NCBI GenBank assembly: GCA_963709775.1
Contig: CAVPXS010000001.1
Coordinates: 124,001-188,000 of the forward strand
Reading direction: 5' to 3'
DNA: 64,000 nucleotides
From: Salinimicrobium sp963709775
GTDB taxonomy: Bacteria; Bacteroidota; Bacteroidia; Flavobacteriales; Flavobacteriaceae
Position numbers and translations under genes: made by a program. Positions 44,191 through 52,690 of the stretch are shown here, piece after piece. Numbering within the stretch: the stretch's first letter is position 1; the number at the start of each line of letters is the position of its first letter. Below the pieces are notes generated by a model. The model ran no database searches. It saw only the letters and a program-made list of their open reading frames with translations, and was not told where the DNA came from.

Positions 44191-44207
44191 CAGCTTAAAA
44201 CTCACCT

Positions 44208-44453
44208 ATGCCTCTATCTAATAATGATATCTTCAAGAAACTGAGAGTTGCTTTAAAACTACGGGATGAGGATATTGTGCATATTTGCTCCCTTGTGGAT
44301 TTCAAAGTCACCAAAAGTGAGATTGGAGCTATTTTTCGAAGTGAAGACCATCCGAAATATATGGAATGCGGGGATCAATTTCTACGGAATTTCCTCAATG
44401 GATTAGTGATCTATAAACGTGGACCTATGCCCAAGAAAGAAGAAAAGAAGTAG
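44208..44453 (+). CDS. DUF1456 family protein, single-repeat form
   Basis: An 81-residue soluble protein: SNNDIFKKLRVALKLRDEDI at the N-terminus and HPKYMECGDQFLRNFLNGLV near residue 47 match the DUF1456 (YehS) repeat. E. coli YehS has two such repeats in about 156 residues; this gene encodes one. Function unknown. It is followed by cysH 3 bases after its stop, so the two are co-transcribed, with a TATTTTTG box upstream. Confidence 0.8.
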   Translation: MPLSNNDIFKKLRVALKLRDEDIVHICSLVDFKVTKSEIGAIFRSEDHPKYMECGDQFLRNFLNGLVIYKRGPMPKKEEKK

Positions 44454-44456
44454 CTC

Positions 44457-45146
44457 ATGGAAGTAATTGCCGAGAAGAGAATCGTCACGGCTTCTGAAGT
44501 TGCCTCGCTCAATAAAAAATACCGGGATCTTAACCTCCATGAGAGAATAGAAGAACTCTACAAGGATTTTGGTCTTTCCGAAATAATGCTTACCAGCTCC
44601 TTTGCTGCTACCTCTGCTTTTCTTTTAAAATTATTTTCTGAGGTTAATCGTGATCAACTTATATATTTCATTGATACCGGCTACCATTTTGAAGAAACCC
44701 TTAAATACAGGAAGAAGTTATCTGAGCTTTACGGGCTTAAGGTAAAATCAATTAGTGCATTAAAAGAGGAACACGATTTTACAAGAAGTGATGAGACATG
44801 GAAAAAAAATCCCGATTTCTGTTGTCACATAAATAAGGTAAAGCCCCTGGATTTGATCAAGGCAAAATATACTGTTTGGGTAAGCGGCTTGATGGAATGG
44901 CAAAGCGACCACCGTTCCACACTTGACATTTTCGAAAACCGGGGAGAGATCCTCAAGTTCTATCCGCTGCTGGACGTCACAAAGAAAGAGCGGGATGAGT
45001 TCATCGCAAAACATGAACTCCCTTTCCACCCTTTGGTTTCCAAAGGTTACAGTTCGATTGGCTGCTCTCCCTGTACTGCACCGGGAGATGAAAGAAGCGG
45101 CCGCTGGAACAACAGTCCAAAAACCGAATGTGGTTTACATCTATAA
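44457..45146 (+). CDS. cysH: adenylylsulfate (APS) reductase, assimilatory, CysH family
   Basis: Reduces activated sulfate to sulfite with thioredoxin. The 229-residue protein has the PAPS-reductase fold: SSFAATSAFLLKL near residue 47, FIDTGYHFEETLKYRKKL, and SGLMEWQSDHRS. It has the four-cysteine iron-sulfur set DFCCHINKVKPL near residue 121 and GCSPCTAPGDERSGRW near residue 202, then the catalytic Cys in KTECGLHL at the C-terminus. The two Cys-Cys pairs mark the [4Fe-4S] type, which prefers APS over PAPS. No other sulfur-assimilation genes are in the window. Followed by a terminator. Confidence 0.93.
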   Translation: MEVIAEKRIVTASEVASLNKKYRDLNLHERIEELYKDFGLSEIMLTSSFAATSAFLLKLFSEVNRDQLIYFIDTGYHFEETLKYRKKLSELYGLKVKSISALKEEHDFTRSDETWKKNPDFCCHINKVKPLDLIKAKYTVWVSGLMEWQSDHRSTLDIFENRGEILKFYPLLDVTKKERDEFIAKHELPFHPLVSKGYSSIGCSPCTAPGDERSGRWNNSPKTECGLHL

Positions 45147-45151
45147 ATAAA

Positions 45152-45186
45152 AAACCCGGAGCGATTACTTCCGGGTTGTTTTTTAA
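45152..45186. terminator. intrinsic terminator behind cysH
   Basis: aacccgga ... tccgggtt with a 9-base loop, then gttttttaa. It lies between the convergent cysH and the minus-strand gene at 45199. Confidence 0.87.
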
Positions 45187-45198
45187 GGTCAGCTTGAC

Positions 45199-45537
45199 TT
45201 AACTCATTTTCTTTACAACAGTGAGTTCATAAATTCTGCCTTTCATCCAGGATTCGGCTGGAAGCAATCTGTTGGACAATTGCTTCTGAATGTACTCATT
45301 CACTTCCCCGTTAGAAGAAGAAACCGATAAACTCTGGATCTTTTGATCTTCAGAAACTGAAAAGAATACTGTTACTTCAAGTGGTTCACACTCGTTGGCT
45401 AATTTCACATTTTCAAGAATTCTTTCAATTTCAACAGATACTGAATCTGGATTTGCAAGACTTTTGATCTCCCTGGCTGATACAGTTGAAGAAATGATCA
45501 TTGCAAATACTACTAACAACAGTTTTAAATTTTTCAT
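45199..45537 (-). CDS. small exported protein of unknown function, paralogue A
   Basis: A 112-residue protein with a clear signal peptide (MKNLKLLLVVFAMIISSTVS, cleavage after SARE region). The mature part reads as one small alpha/beta domain: VTVFFSVSEDQKIQSLSVSS near residue 55 and NEYIQKQLSNRLLPAESWM near residue 80. It is clearly related to the next minus-strand gene at 45715, in length, signal peptide, EVNEYIQKQL versus EVNSFLKKRL, and the ending. Each has its own terminator and a similar upstream region, so this is a tandem duplication. The pattern recalls the C-terminal domain of TonB-like periplasmic proteins, but no firm family can be given. Confidence 0.72.
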   Translation of the reverse strand: MKNLKLLLVVFAMIISSTVSAREIKSLANPDSVSVEIERILENVKLANECEPLEVTVFFSVSEDQKIQSLSVSSSNGEVNEYIQKQLSNRLLPAESWMKGRIYELTVVKKMS

Positions 45538-45600
45538 GACGTTCGTTTTTAAATTAATTGATGCGATTTGATGATTGATGATTTACTATAAAGACTTCAT
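45538..45600 (-). promoter_or_regulatory. upstream region shared by the paralogue pair (copy A)
   Basis: Read on the minus strand, agtctttatagtaaatcatc followed about 35 bases later by aaaaacgaac and the ATG. The same blocks (agtctttagggta, then catcaatca, then aaaacgaacg) precede paralogue B at 46057-46115. The shared box is unlike the usual TAnnTTTG and may be a binding site for a common regulator. Confidence 0.5.
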
Positions 45601-45669
45601 AAAGAGACAATTGTTACAATACTCAGGAAATTTTAACAAATATTTTTGACCTTCTATTGTAAGGTCATA

Positions 45670-45700
45670 AAAAAACCCGGTGATTAGCCGGGTTTTTTAC
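45670..45700. terminator. intrinsic terminator behind paralogue B
   Basis: aaaacccgg ... ccgggtttttt with a tgattag loop; A-run on the left arm serves the minus strand. Confidence 0.85.
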
Positions 45701-45714
45701 CAATGTGCTGCAGC

Positions 45715-46056
45715 TTACCTACTTGCCTGCACTTTTACCGGTAATTCATAGATCTTCTCAGATTGCCAGGAATTACCATAAAGCTTTTGGTTCTCCAATC
45801 TCTTTTTTAGGAAAGAATTTACTTCCTCGTTTGGAGAATCAATTAAACTGATCTCAATCTTTCTATCCTCATTTACTTGAAAGATAACCCGCACTGTAAA
45901 TTCTTCTTCAATGACTAAACCGGAATCGGAAAGCATTTGTTCGATTTGATCACTGATTGATCTGTTTCTGTCTTCAAAATCGAAATTGGTGTTTGCAAAA
46001 GTTGCAGTTGATACTGTTAATGCAAAAGCGGCTAAAAAAAGTCTAAAGCGTTTCAT
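45715..46056 (-). CDS. small exported protein of unknown function, paralogue B
   Basis: 113 residues from the ATG at 46056, where a signal peptide starts (MKRFRLFLAAFALTVSTATF, cleavage near AFAN); the frame is open further upstream, but that part covers the promoter region. Mature domain: FTVRVIFQVNEDRKIEISLI near residue 54 and NEEVNSFLKKRLENQKLYGN near residue 78, ending in IYELPVKVQ. Paralogous to the gene at 45199. Probably periplasmic. No named domain recognised. Confidence 0.72.
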   Translation of the reverse strand: MKRFRLFLAAFALTVSTATFANTNFDFEDRNRSISDQIEQMLSDSGLVIEEEFTVRVIFQVNEDRKIEISLIDSPNEEVNSFLKKRLENQKLYGNSWQSEKIYELPVKVQASR

Positions 46057-46232
46057 AATCGTTCGTTTTAAAATTAATATTAATTGATTGATGTTATACC
46101 CTAAAGACTGTAAGCAATTTCGTTTTGTTACAGTTGATTTTTTGCTTAACACGATTTTAACAATTCTGCAATACAGGGAAGAGCATGAGACGTTCAACAA
46201 TGCCCACCTCTACTCTCATTTGAAACTGTGTA

Positions 46233-46270
46233 AAATAGAAAACCCCGGATCTCTCCGGGGTTTTCTATTT
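46233..46270. terminator. intrinsic terminator behind sucC
   Basis: aaatagaaaaccccgga ... tccggggttttctattt with a short loop, placed just beyond the minus-strand sucC stop. A long near-perfect stem. Confidence 0.9.
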
Positions 46271-46287
46271 TTATGTTTTAAACAGTA

Positions 46288-47481
46288 TTAAGCCAGTACT
46301 TCCTGAACTTTATCTGCTGCTTCCTGGAATTCAACAGCACTGTATACATCCAGTCCGCTGTTATCGATAAGTTCCTTTGCAATATCTGCATTGGTTCCCT
46401 GGAGACGAACAATAATGGGTACATTAATAGTATCTCCCATGTTCTTGTAAGCATCAACAATTCCCTGTGCAACACGGTCACATCTTACAATTCCTCCAAA
46501 TATGTTAACCAGTATAGCTTTTACTTTTTCATCTTTTAAAATAAGACGGAATGCTTCTTCAACTCTCTTGGCATCGGCAGTACCTCCAACATCAAGGAAG
46601 TTAGCTGGTTCCCCACCGGCTTGTTTAATAAGGTCCATGGTCGCCATTGCAAGTCCGGCACCATTTACCATACATCCAACATTCCCATCAAGGTCAACGT
46701 AGTTAAGACCTACTGCACGGGCTTCTACTTCTACCGGGCTCTCCTCACGCTCATCACGCATTTCGGCGTAATCTTTATGACGGAAAAGCGCATTATCATC
46801 AAGAGTAACTTTTGCATCAACAGCCATGATCTTATCATCGCTGGTTTTAAGGACCGGATTGATCTCGAAAAGAGAAGAATCAGATTTTGTGAAGGCCTCA
46901 TAAAGAGACATCACGAATTTGGTCATTTCTTTAAACGCATTTCCGCTTAATCCAAGGTTGAAGGCAATTCTTCTCGCCTGGAATGGCAGCAATCCTGTTG
47001 CAGGATCCACCTCTTCATTGAATATCAAATGTGGTGTTTCTTCGGCAACAGTTTCAATGTCCATACCACCTTCTGTAGAATACATGATCATATTCTTACC
47101 TGTAGCACGGTTAAGAAGAACAGACATATAATATTCTTCGGGCTCATTGTCACCTGGGTAATAAACATCCTCGGCCACCAATACCTGATGTACTTTTTTA
47201 CCTTCAGCAGAAGTTTGCGGCGTTACCAGGTTCATCCCGATTATTTGTCCTGCAATTTCTTCAACCTCCTGGAGATTTTTGGCAAGTTTAACTCCGCCAC
47301 CTTTTCCACGTCCACCTGCATGTACCTGGGCCTTAATAACATGCCATCCTGTACCGGTTTGTTCTGTAAGTTTTTTTGCAGCTTCAACTGCCTCTTTTGC
47401 ATCCTGAGCAACAATCCCACGTTGTATGCGGACCCCAAAACTGCTTAAAATTTCTTTTCCCTGATATTCGTGTATGTTCAT
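46288..47481 (-). CDS. sucC: ADP-forming succinate-CoA ligase subunit beta
   Basis: TCA-cycle enzyme that makes ATP or GTP from succinyl-CoA. The 397-residue protein begins MNIHEYQGKEILSSFGVRI, the family start, followed by the ATP-grasp domain (KAQVHAGGRGKGGGVKLAKN near residue 47, LFEINPV and DAKVTLDDNA near residue 215) and the CoA-ligase domain with NFLDVGGTADAKRV and NIFGGIVRCDRVAQGIV near residue 320. Length normal. sucD is not in the window, which is usual for Bacteroidota. Monocistronic with its own terminator. Confidence 0.97.
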   Translation of the reverse strand: MNIHEYQGKEILSSFGVRIQRGIVAQDAKEAVEAAKKLTEQTGTGWHVIKAQVHAGGRGKGGGVKLAKNLQEVEEIAGQIIGMNLVTPQTSAEGKKVHQVLVAEDVYYPGDNEPEEYYMSVLLNRATGKNMIMYSTEGGMDIETVAEETPHLIFNEEVDPATGLLPFQARRIAFNLGLSGNAFKEMTKFVMSLYEAFTKSDSSLFEINPVLKTSDDKIMAVDAKVTLDDNALFRHKDYAEMRDEREESPVEVEARAVGLNYVDLDGNVGCMVNGAGLAMATMDLIKQAGGEPANFLDVGGTADAKRVEEAFRLILKDEKVKAILVNIFGGIVRCDRVAQGIVDAYKNMGDTINVPIIVRLQGTNADIAKELIDNSGLDVYSAVEFQEAADKVQEVLA

Positions 47482-47583
47482 AATAAGGTGTTTCTTCAGT
47501 ATTCGTTAAGGTTCACAAAAGTAGCAAATGTTAGAGGATTCTGCCAATCTTTTTAATGCTAGCACATAAATCAAAGATTTTCC

Positions 47584-48240
47584 TTACTTTTTAGTTCTTA
47601 ACCTGAATTCTGTGAAATCAAGCGGGTCATAATTTCTGAAATGCCCGTTAAGTTCGATGACCTGTTTGGTGCGGTTCATCTCCTGAACAATAGGGATAGA
47701 AATGAGAAGGTGATTGATCAAATATTCCTGTCTCGCTTTTTCTGAAGTTAACTTTAGCAAAGAGTATTCCTGCTCCAGGGAAAGACCAATTTTATGAGCG
47801 AGAGTGAAACTCGTAAAACCGGAGATGTCTATTATAGGTCTGGGCACTTCCAGATGTTCATATAGTTCATAAATGAGATCCAGTAGTTGCTGTTTTAAAG
47901 CCCTGGTAGATTCCTCACGATCTTTTAAAAATTCAACATCTCCTCCTGCATATAATTTCCCCGATTCTTTATAATCAAACTTCTTTACTCTAAAGACCCG
48001 GAGGCCTATACATATAATATCTTTGGCACCAGAATCATAGCTCTTCATAACTTTTGTAAGCTGCATCTCTGTCCCGTATTCCAAATGGTCATGAAAATAT
48101 ATAGGAATACCAAAATGCATCCCGGTACTTTCACAATCTTCAATTAATTGAACATAGCGTTCTTCAAAAATGTGCAAAGGCAATTTCTCGCCCGGAAATA
48201 CCACGCTTTGTAAAGGAAATAATGGAAGCCGTGAGACCAT
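47584..48240 (-). CDS. Lon N-terminal (substrate-binding) domain protein
   Basis: About 218 residues from the ATG at 48240 (MVSRLPLFPLQSVVFPGEKL); the open frame extends 15 codons further but into leader-like sequence. PLHIFEERYVQLIEDC near residue 22 and FGIPIYF are typical of the Lon LAN/ASB domain; the rest is helical with EQEYSLLKLTSEKARQEYL. There is no ATPase or protease domain, so it is a stand-alone Lon-N protein (LonN/YcaL-type) of unknown role, perhaps a substrate adaptor. It stands alone, divergent from lysA. Confidence 0.83.
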   Translation of the reverse strand: MVSRLPLFPLQSVVFPGEKLPLHIFEERYVQLIEDCESTGMHFGIPIYFHDHLEYGTEMQLTKVMKSYDSGAKDIICIGLRVFRVKKFDYKESGKLYAGGDVEFLKDREESTRALKQQLLDLIYELYEHLEVPRPIIDISGFTSFTLAHKIGLSLEQEYSLLKLTSEKARQEYLINHLLISIPIVQEMNRTKQVIELNGHFRNYDPLDFTEFRLRTKK

Positions 48241-48393
48241 AATTAATTGGTTTACAACCTGTAAATTACAAAAATTCTTTTTCACTGGGTAAGTAAGCTT
48301 ACCAAAATTTCGTCCTCTATCCCCTTAAAAATAACATTTAGTTAGAATTGGTTAATTTTCAACATGCAGTGCGTGAATGCCAAAAAACCCTTT

Positions 48394-48401
48394 TACTTTT
48401 G
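48394..48401 (+). promoter_or_regulatory. -7 promoter box ahead of lysA
   Basis: TACTTTTG followed by CG, 18 bases before the ATG at 48420, matching TAnnTTTG. No good -33 TTTG at 19-21 bases. Confidence 0.5.
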
Positions 48402-48419
48402 CGCCTTTAATAAATAAAA

Positions 48420-49646
48420 ATGAACAACCAGGACCTTTTAAATATTGCGGAAGAATTCGGTAGCCCTGTATATGTATATGATGCCGAAAAGATCATTTCA
48501 CAGTACAATCGCCTTACCTCTGCTTTCAGTAAGATAGAAAATCTTAGGATTCACTACGCCGTTAAAGCACTTTCCAATATTTCGATCCTGAGTTTGTTTA
48601 AAGAATTGGGTGCCGGGCTGGATACTGTGTCTATTCAGGAAGTGAAATTAGGACTGGAAGCCGGTGTGGAACCTTCAAAGATTATTTATACTCCCAACGG
48701 AGTTTCCCTTGAGGAAATTGAGAAAGTTTCGGCAATGGGGGTACAGATCAATATTGACAACCTCTCCATCCTTGAACAGTTTGGAACGAAACATCCATCG
48801 GTGCCGGTTTGTATAAGGATCAATCCTCATGTGATGGCAGGTGGCAACACCAATATTTCGGTGGGACATATAGATTCTAAATTCGGAATTTCAATCCACC
48901 AGATCCCGCACCTCCTGCGCATTGTAGAAAATACGGGAATGCACATCAATGGGATCCACATGCACACAGGAAGTGATATTCTGGATATCGAAGTATTCCT
49001 ATATGCTTCAGAAATTCTTTTTGACACAGCCCGCCATTTTAAAGATCTTGAATTCATTGACTTTGGAAGTGGATTCAAAGTCCCTTATAAAGAAGGGGAT
49101 ATAGAAACCAATATTGAGGAACTCGGGGAAAAACTCACTTCCAGGTTCAAATCATTTTGTAAAGAATACGGTCGGGACCTTACCCTTGCTTTTGAACCGG
49201 GGAAATTTTTAGTGAGTGAGGCAGGAAAGTTCCTGGCACGGGTAAATGTGATTAAACAAACCACCTCCACTGTTTTTGCAGGAGTGGATAGTGGCTTTAA
49301 TCATCTAATTCGTCCTATGTTCTATGGTTCCCGTCATGAAATTCATAACATTTCCAATCCCGGTGGGAAAGAAAGATTTTACTCTGTGGTTGGTTACATC
49401 TGTGAAACTGACACTTTCGCCAATAACCGCAGAATTTCAGAAATAAAAGAGGGAGATATTCTGGCTTTTGATAATGCAGGAGCCTATTGCTATTCCATGT
49501 CAAGTAATTTTAACTCCCGATACCGTCCCCCGGAAGTAATGTGGTACAATGGTGCAGCCCATTTAATTAGAAAAAGGGAAGATTTCGAAGATCTTATCCG
49601 GGGACAGGTGAAGCTTGATCTTTCAGCTTTAATAGAAAAAGAATAA
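48420..49646 (+). CDS. lysA: diaminopimelate decarboxylase
   Basis: Last step of lysine synthesis, meso-diaminopimelate to lysine. The 408-residue fold-type III PLP enzyme shows HYAVKALSNISILSLF with the PLP Lys near residue 49, IHMHTGSDILDIEVF near residue 178, IDFGSGFKVPY near residue 215, LAFEPGKFLVSEAGKFL near residue 256, and GYICETDTFANNR near residue 326 with the substrate-binding Cys-Glu. Monocistronic, followed by two hairpins. dapD of the same pathway is at 16.4 kb. Confidence 0.94.
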   Translation: MNNQDLLNIAEEFGSPVYVYDAEKIISQYNRLTSAFSKIENLRIHYAVKALSNISILSLFKELGAGLDTVSIQEVKLGLEAGVEPSKIIYTPNGVSLEEIEKVSAMGVQINIDNLSILEQFGTKHPSVPVCIRINPHVMAGGNTNISVGHIDSKFGISIHQIPHLLRIVENTGMHINGIHMHTGSDILDIEVFLYASEILFDTARHFKDLEFIDFGSGFKVPYKEGDIETNIEELGEKLTSRFKSFCKEYGRDLTLAFEPGKFLVSEAGKFLARVNVIKQTTSTVFAGVDSGFNHLIRPMFYGSRHEIHNISNPGGKERFYSVVGYICETDTFANNRRISEIKEGDILAFDNAGAYCYSMSSNFNSRYRPPEVMWYNGAAHLIRKREDFEDLIRGQVKLDLSALIEKE

Positions 49647-49679
49647 TCTTTCAAAAAAGGCGGTTTTTGTGTCATTTTT

Positions 49680-49740
49680 AATTCAAAAGTGGGAACTTTC
49701 TCCATTTTGAATTGAAAAAAGGCAACTTCTTTGCCTTTTT
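49680..49740 (+). terminator. double hairpin behind lysA
   Basis: First stem aattcaaaagtggga / tctccattttgaatt (49680-49713, imperfect); second stem ggcaa / ttgcc with A-run before and T-run after (49715-49740), the classic terminator form. Confidence 0.75.
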
Positions 49741-49751
49741 GGATCATTACC

Positions 49752-49774
49752 TTTAGGTTTGTAAAAAACCTAAA
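49752..49774 (+). promoter_or_regulatory. perfect 9-bp palindrome ahead of the DUF4168 gene
   Basis: tttaggttt, gtaaa, aaacctaaa at 49752-49774, ten bases before the ATG at 49784. In that position it would overlap the promoter or leader, so it could be an operator. Confidence 0.45.
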
Positions 49775-49783
49775 TTAAACGAT

Positions 49784-50227
49784 ATGATCTTAAGTAAGAT
49801 GAAAATGTTCGGCTTATTATTTCTCATGATAATTGGCAGTTCCAGCCTAATGGCTCAAACCAATGTTACAGACGAGGAAATAGGTCAATTTGCCGTAACC
49901 TTTCAAAAGATGCGCATGATAAATCAGGAAGCTCAGAAGCAATTGAGTGAAGCGATCGCAGAAGAAGGCATGGAGGTTACAAGATTTAATACTATTCACC
50001 AGGCTCAAATGGATCCTGCGGCTGAAGTTGAACTCACAAAGGAAGAGGAGAAAAAATACGATGCTATCATAAAGGATCTTAACGAAATGCAGGCAGAATT
50101 CCGCAAGGAGATCGAAGATATGATCAAAGATGGTGGACTGTCGGTAGAGCGTTATGAACAAATTGGTGCTCAGTTACAAAATGATGCCGAACTTCAGGAA
50201 AGACTTAGGGAAGAATTGACCAACTAG
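49784..50227 (+). CDS. DUF4168 domain exported protein
   Basis: A 147-residue protein with a signal peptide (MKMFGLLFLMIIGSSSLMAQ from the ATG at 49799; the ATG at 49784 adds five residues). The mature part is all-helical: VTDEEIGQFAVTFQKMRMIN and DLNEMQAEFRKEIEDMIKDG match DUF4168, a small periplasmic family found in many bacteria. Function unknown. Monocistronic, with a palindrome before it and a terminator of the recurrent type behind it. Confidence 0.82.
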   Translation: MILSKMKMFGLLFLMIIGSSSLMAQTNVTDEEIGQFAVTFQKMRMINQEAQKQLSEAIAEEGMEVTRFNTIHQAQMDPAAEVELTKEEEKKYDAIIKDLNEMQAEFRKEIEDMIKDGGLSVERYEQIGAQLQNDAELQERLREELTN

Positions 50228-50242
50228 TTCTATCCTGCGAAT

Positions 50243-50288
50243 AAAAAAAGGCTTCTCAAAAATGACATTTTTGAGTAGCCTTTTTTTA
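50243..50288. terminator. palindromic terminator, second full copy of the recurrent caaaaatgacatttttg element
   Basis: ggcttctcaaaaatg / catttttgagtagcc around one A with A- and T-runs on the two sides. It lies between the convergent DUF4168 and ion-channel genes. The core is identical to the copy at 31.1 kb. Confidence 0.9.
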
Positions 50289-51305
50289 TTCATAATCCTT
50301 CAGTCTATATACTTCTTTCCAGTTCCATCCTGCGTACTTTAAACTTGAAGTGAACTGCCGGTCCATTTCCAGGTTCTTCTCAAAGTAATAACCATATTTC
50401 ATCCAGTGACTTCTGTAAGTTTTCAATTCCTCCTCACTGTGAGTGGCGGCATCTGGATCCTCCAGCCCCAGCTCCAGGTATTTCTCTATTCCGTTTAATA
50501 AAGCCGTTAATTTCTTGTGCTGGACAGAATCTTTTTTCCAATCCAGCCTAATGATCATAAGCACCTCATAAAGTCTCGCGAGCTGTACGACAAGAGCAGA
50601 TTCATGTTTTTTTGACAAGAAATAATTTGCCATTGGGAAAGCCAGGTAACTACTTGCATTCTGCAAAATTTGCTGTCTTAGATCACTTGCATTGGAAACC
50701 AGGTCTTCCAGGTCTTCTTGCTGCTTATAAAATTGAAAGATCTCTTCCACATCCTTTCCCATGGTAGAAATAAGAAAAGCCAGCTGCTTTTTAGATAGTA
50801 CAGCATTGATAACACTTAAAAGATAAGTCAATCCAGTGGTGATCAAGATAAATCCCGAAAAAGACAAAATACCGGTAAGGATCCTACTTGTATCATTCCC
50901 GGGAACAAAGTCTCCAATTCCCAGGGTCGAGAGAACATACCCTGTGTAGTAAAACCGTTCGGGATGTGTAGCCGGTAAGCCGGTGGTACCATTCACTACC
51001 ATTTCCTCTCCGGCACTAAATACGGTATAGGTCCCAATAAACAATAACAACATCCAGAGGAAAGTTGTCATTAAAAGATGAGTAATCCCCGAAAATTTAA
51101 AAATGGTACGGGAGCGGTTTTGGATCATGATCCTGTTGAGGATCTGATTTACAATTCTCGAAAAAATACCAAAACCATTACCGGAAAGTGTAGTGTGAAA
51201 AAAGTCCAGATAGGTGAAAAGAATAATAGATAAACCAATTACAATTTGAGCTGTCTGCATGCACCCTAAATTAATTAAAAGGTCCTTAAAAAAATCTAAT
51301 ATCAA
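50286..51305 (-). CDS. two-helix potassium channel-like membrane protein
   Basis: A 339-residue protein from a TTG at 51305, or 324 from the ATG at 51260. Hydrophobic segments near residues 20-37, 72-95 and 143-167 surround a pore motif YYTGYVLSTLGIGDFVPG near residue 119; TLGIGDF replaces the potassium selectivity filter TVGYGD, as in ion-channel family proteins of Bacteroidota. The last 160 residues form a helical cytoplasmic domain with EEIFQFYKQQEDLEDLVSNA. Probably a cation channel of the inner membrane. Divergent from the erythromycin-esterase-like gene. Confidence 0.8.
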   Translation of the reverse strand: MILDFFKDLLINLGCMQTAQIVIGLSIILFTYLDFFHTTLSGNGFGIFSRIVNQILNRIMIQNRSRTIFKFSGITHLLMTTFLWMLLLFIGTYTVFSAGEEMVVNGTTGLPATHPERFYYTGYVLSTLGIGDFVPGNDTSRILTGILSFSGFILITTGLTYLLSVINAVLSKKQLAFLISTMGKDVEEIFQFYKQQEDLEDLVSNASDLRQQILQNASSYLAFPMANYFLSKKHESALVVQLARLYEVLMIIRLDWKKDSVQHKKLTALLNGIEKYLELGLEDPDAATHSEEELKTYRSHWMKYGYYFEKNLEMDRQFTSSLKYAGWNWKEVYRLKDYE

Positions 51306-51388
51306 CTTAAACTTTTCTAAAGCCTCTGCTCATTCTCCAATATTTGATCCTTGAATTTCGTACATTATAATATCTAAAATGAGCTATC

Positions 51389-52681
51389 ATGAATCTGGAA
51401 AATGAAAAAGGAAAGGAGTATATCAAACCTCTTGAAAATGCAAAAGATCTTGATCCCCTGCTGGACAAAATTGGAGATTCTAAATATGTGCTGCTGGGTG
51501 AGGCCACTCACGGCACTCATGAATACTATACATGGAGGGCAGAAATTTCAAAAAGGCTAATTAAGGAAAAAGGTTTCTCCTTTGTCGCTGTCGAAGGAGA
51601 CTGGCCCGATTGTTTTGAGATCAACCGATGGATCAAAAATTTTCCCGATACTCCTTCTCAAATTTCTGAAGTCCTTAAAAATTTCAACCGCTGGCCAACC
51701 TGGATGTGGGCGAACTGGGAAATTGCCGCTTTTGCGGAATGGTTGAGAAACCACAATAAAAATTTAGAGTCAAAGAAAAAAGTCGGTTTTTATGGGCTGG
51801 ACGTGTATAGCCTTTGGGAATCAATGGAAATCATCGTCAACTACCTGGAAAAGGAAGATCCCGAAGTTGCTGCCCTTGCAAAACTTACCGCAGACTGTTT
51901 TGAACCTTACCGGCAAAATGATTCTTATGTCACGGCTTATCGGGGATTAAATCAAAAGTGCCGCAGTGAAGTGGTTCAACTGCTTAAGGAGGTGCGTCAA
52001 AAGACATCTCAATATGAAAATGAACCCGAAGCAGGGCTCAATGCAGAACTAAATTCCCTGGTGCTTAAAAATGCCGAAAAATATTATGAAGCCATGGCAA
52101 AATTTGACCATTCCTCCTGGAATGTTAGGGATAGTCACATGGTAGAGACCTTAAATACCCTTACTAATTACCACGGTGAAGACGCAAAAGTGATTGTTTG
52201 GGAACACAATACCCACATTGGGGATGCCCGCGCCACAAATATGGCCTCATCGGGATTGCATAATGTGGGTCAATTGGTGCGACAGCAGCACAAAAAAGAC
52301 GGGGTGGTCCTTGTAGGTTTCGGCTCGTATGAAGGATCTGTAATAGCAGGTGAATTTTGGGGGGCTCCTATGAAGAACATGGATTTGCCAAAAGCTATTG
52401 ATGGCAGTATAGAAAAGATGTTGCACACTTTGGGCGCAGAGAATAAGTTACTGCTCTTTGAGGAGGGAAGCGACCTCTCCAAAAAGCTAAAGGATAAAAT
52501 AGGGCATCGTGCAGTGGGTGTGGTATACGATCCTCACCAGGAGCGCGGCAATTATGTCCCCTCAAAAATGTCAAAAAGATACGATGCTTTTCTGTACATC
52601 GACAGGACGCAGGGAGTACATCCTCTTCACCTTAAACCTGAAGGCAGTAAGATCCCCGATACTTTTCCCTTCGGAATTTAA
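51389..52681 (+). CDS. erythromycin esterase family protein
   Basis: A 430-residue protein with the family's EreA-like motifs: YVLLGEATHGTHEYYTWRAE near residue 33 (Glu and the catalytic His), FVAVEGDWPDCFEINRWI near residue 64, and VIVWEHNTHIGDARATNMAS near residue 269 (Glu-His pair). Characterised members hydrolyse macrolide lactones, but most chromosomal homologues such as this one have no shown resistance role. Followed 9 bases after the stop by an MBL-fold gene, so a two-gene unit is likely. Confidence 0.87.
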   Translation: MNLENEKGKEYIKPLENAKDLDPLLDKIGDSKYVLLGEATHGTHEYYTWRAEISKRLIKEKGFSFVAVEGDWPDCFEINRWIKNFPDTPSQISEVLKNFNRWPTWMWANWEIAAFAEWLRNHNKNLESKKKVGFYGLDVYSLWESMEIIVNYLEKEDPEVAALAKLTADCFEPYRQNDSYVTAYRGLNQKCRSEVVQLLKEVRQKTSQYENEPEAGLNAELNSLVLKNAEKYYEAMAKFDHSSWNVRDSHMVETLNTLTNYHGEDAKVIVWEHNTHIGDARATNMASSGLHNVGQLVRQQHKKDGVVLVGFGSYEGSVIAGEFWGAPMKNMDLPKAIDGSIEKMLHTLGAENKLLLFEEGSDLSKKLKDKIGHRAVGVVYDPHQERGNYVPSKMSKRYDAFLYIDRTQGVHPLHLKPEGSKIPDTFPFGI

Positions 52682-52690
52682 AGTTTACTT

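Noticed and set aside
51389..52681. Macrolide resistance gene
   Set aside because: The family motifs are present, but most chromosomal homologues have no shown resistance role and there is no mobile context.
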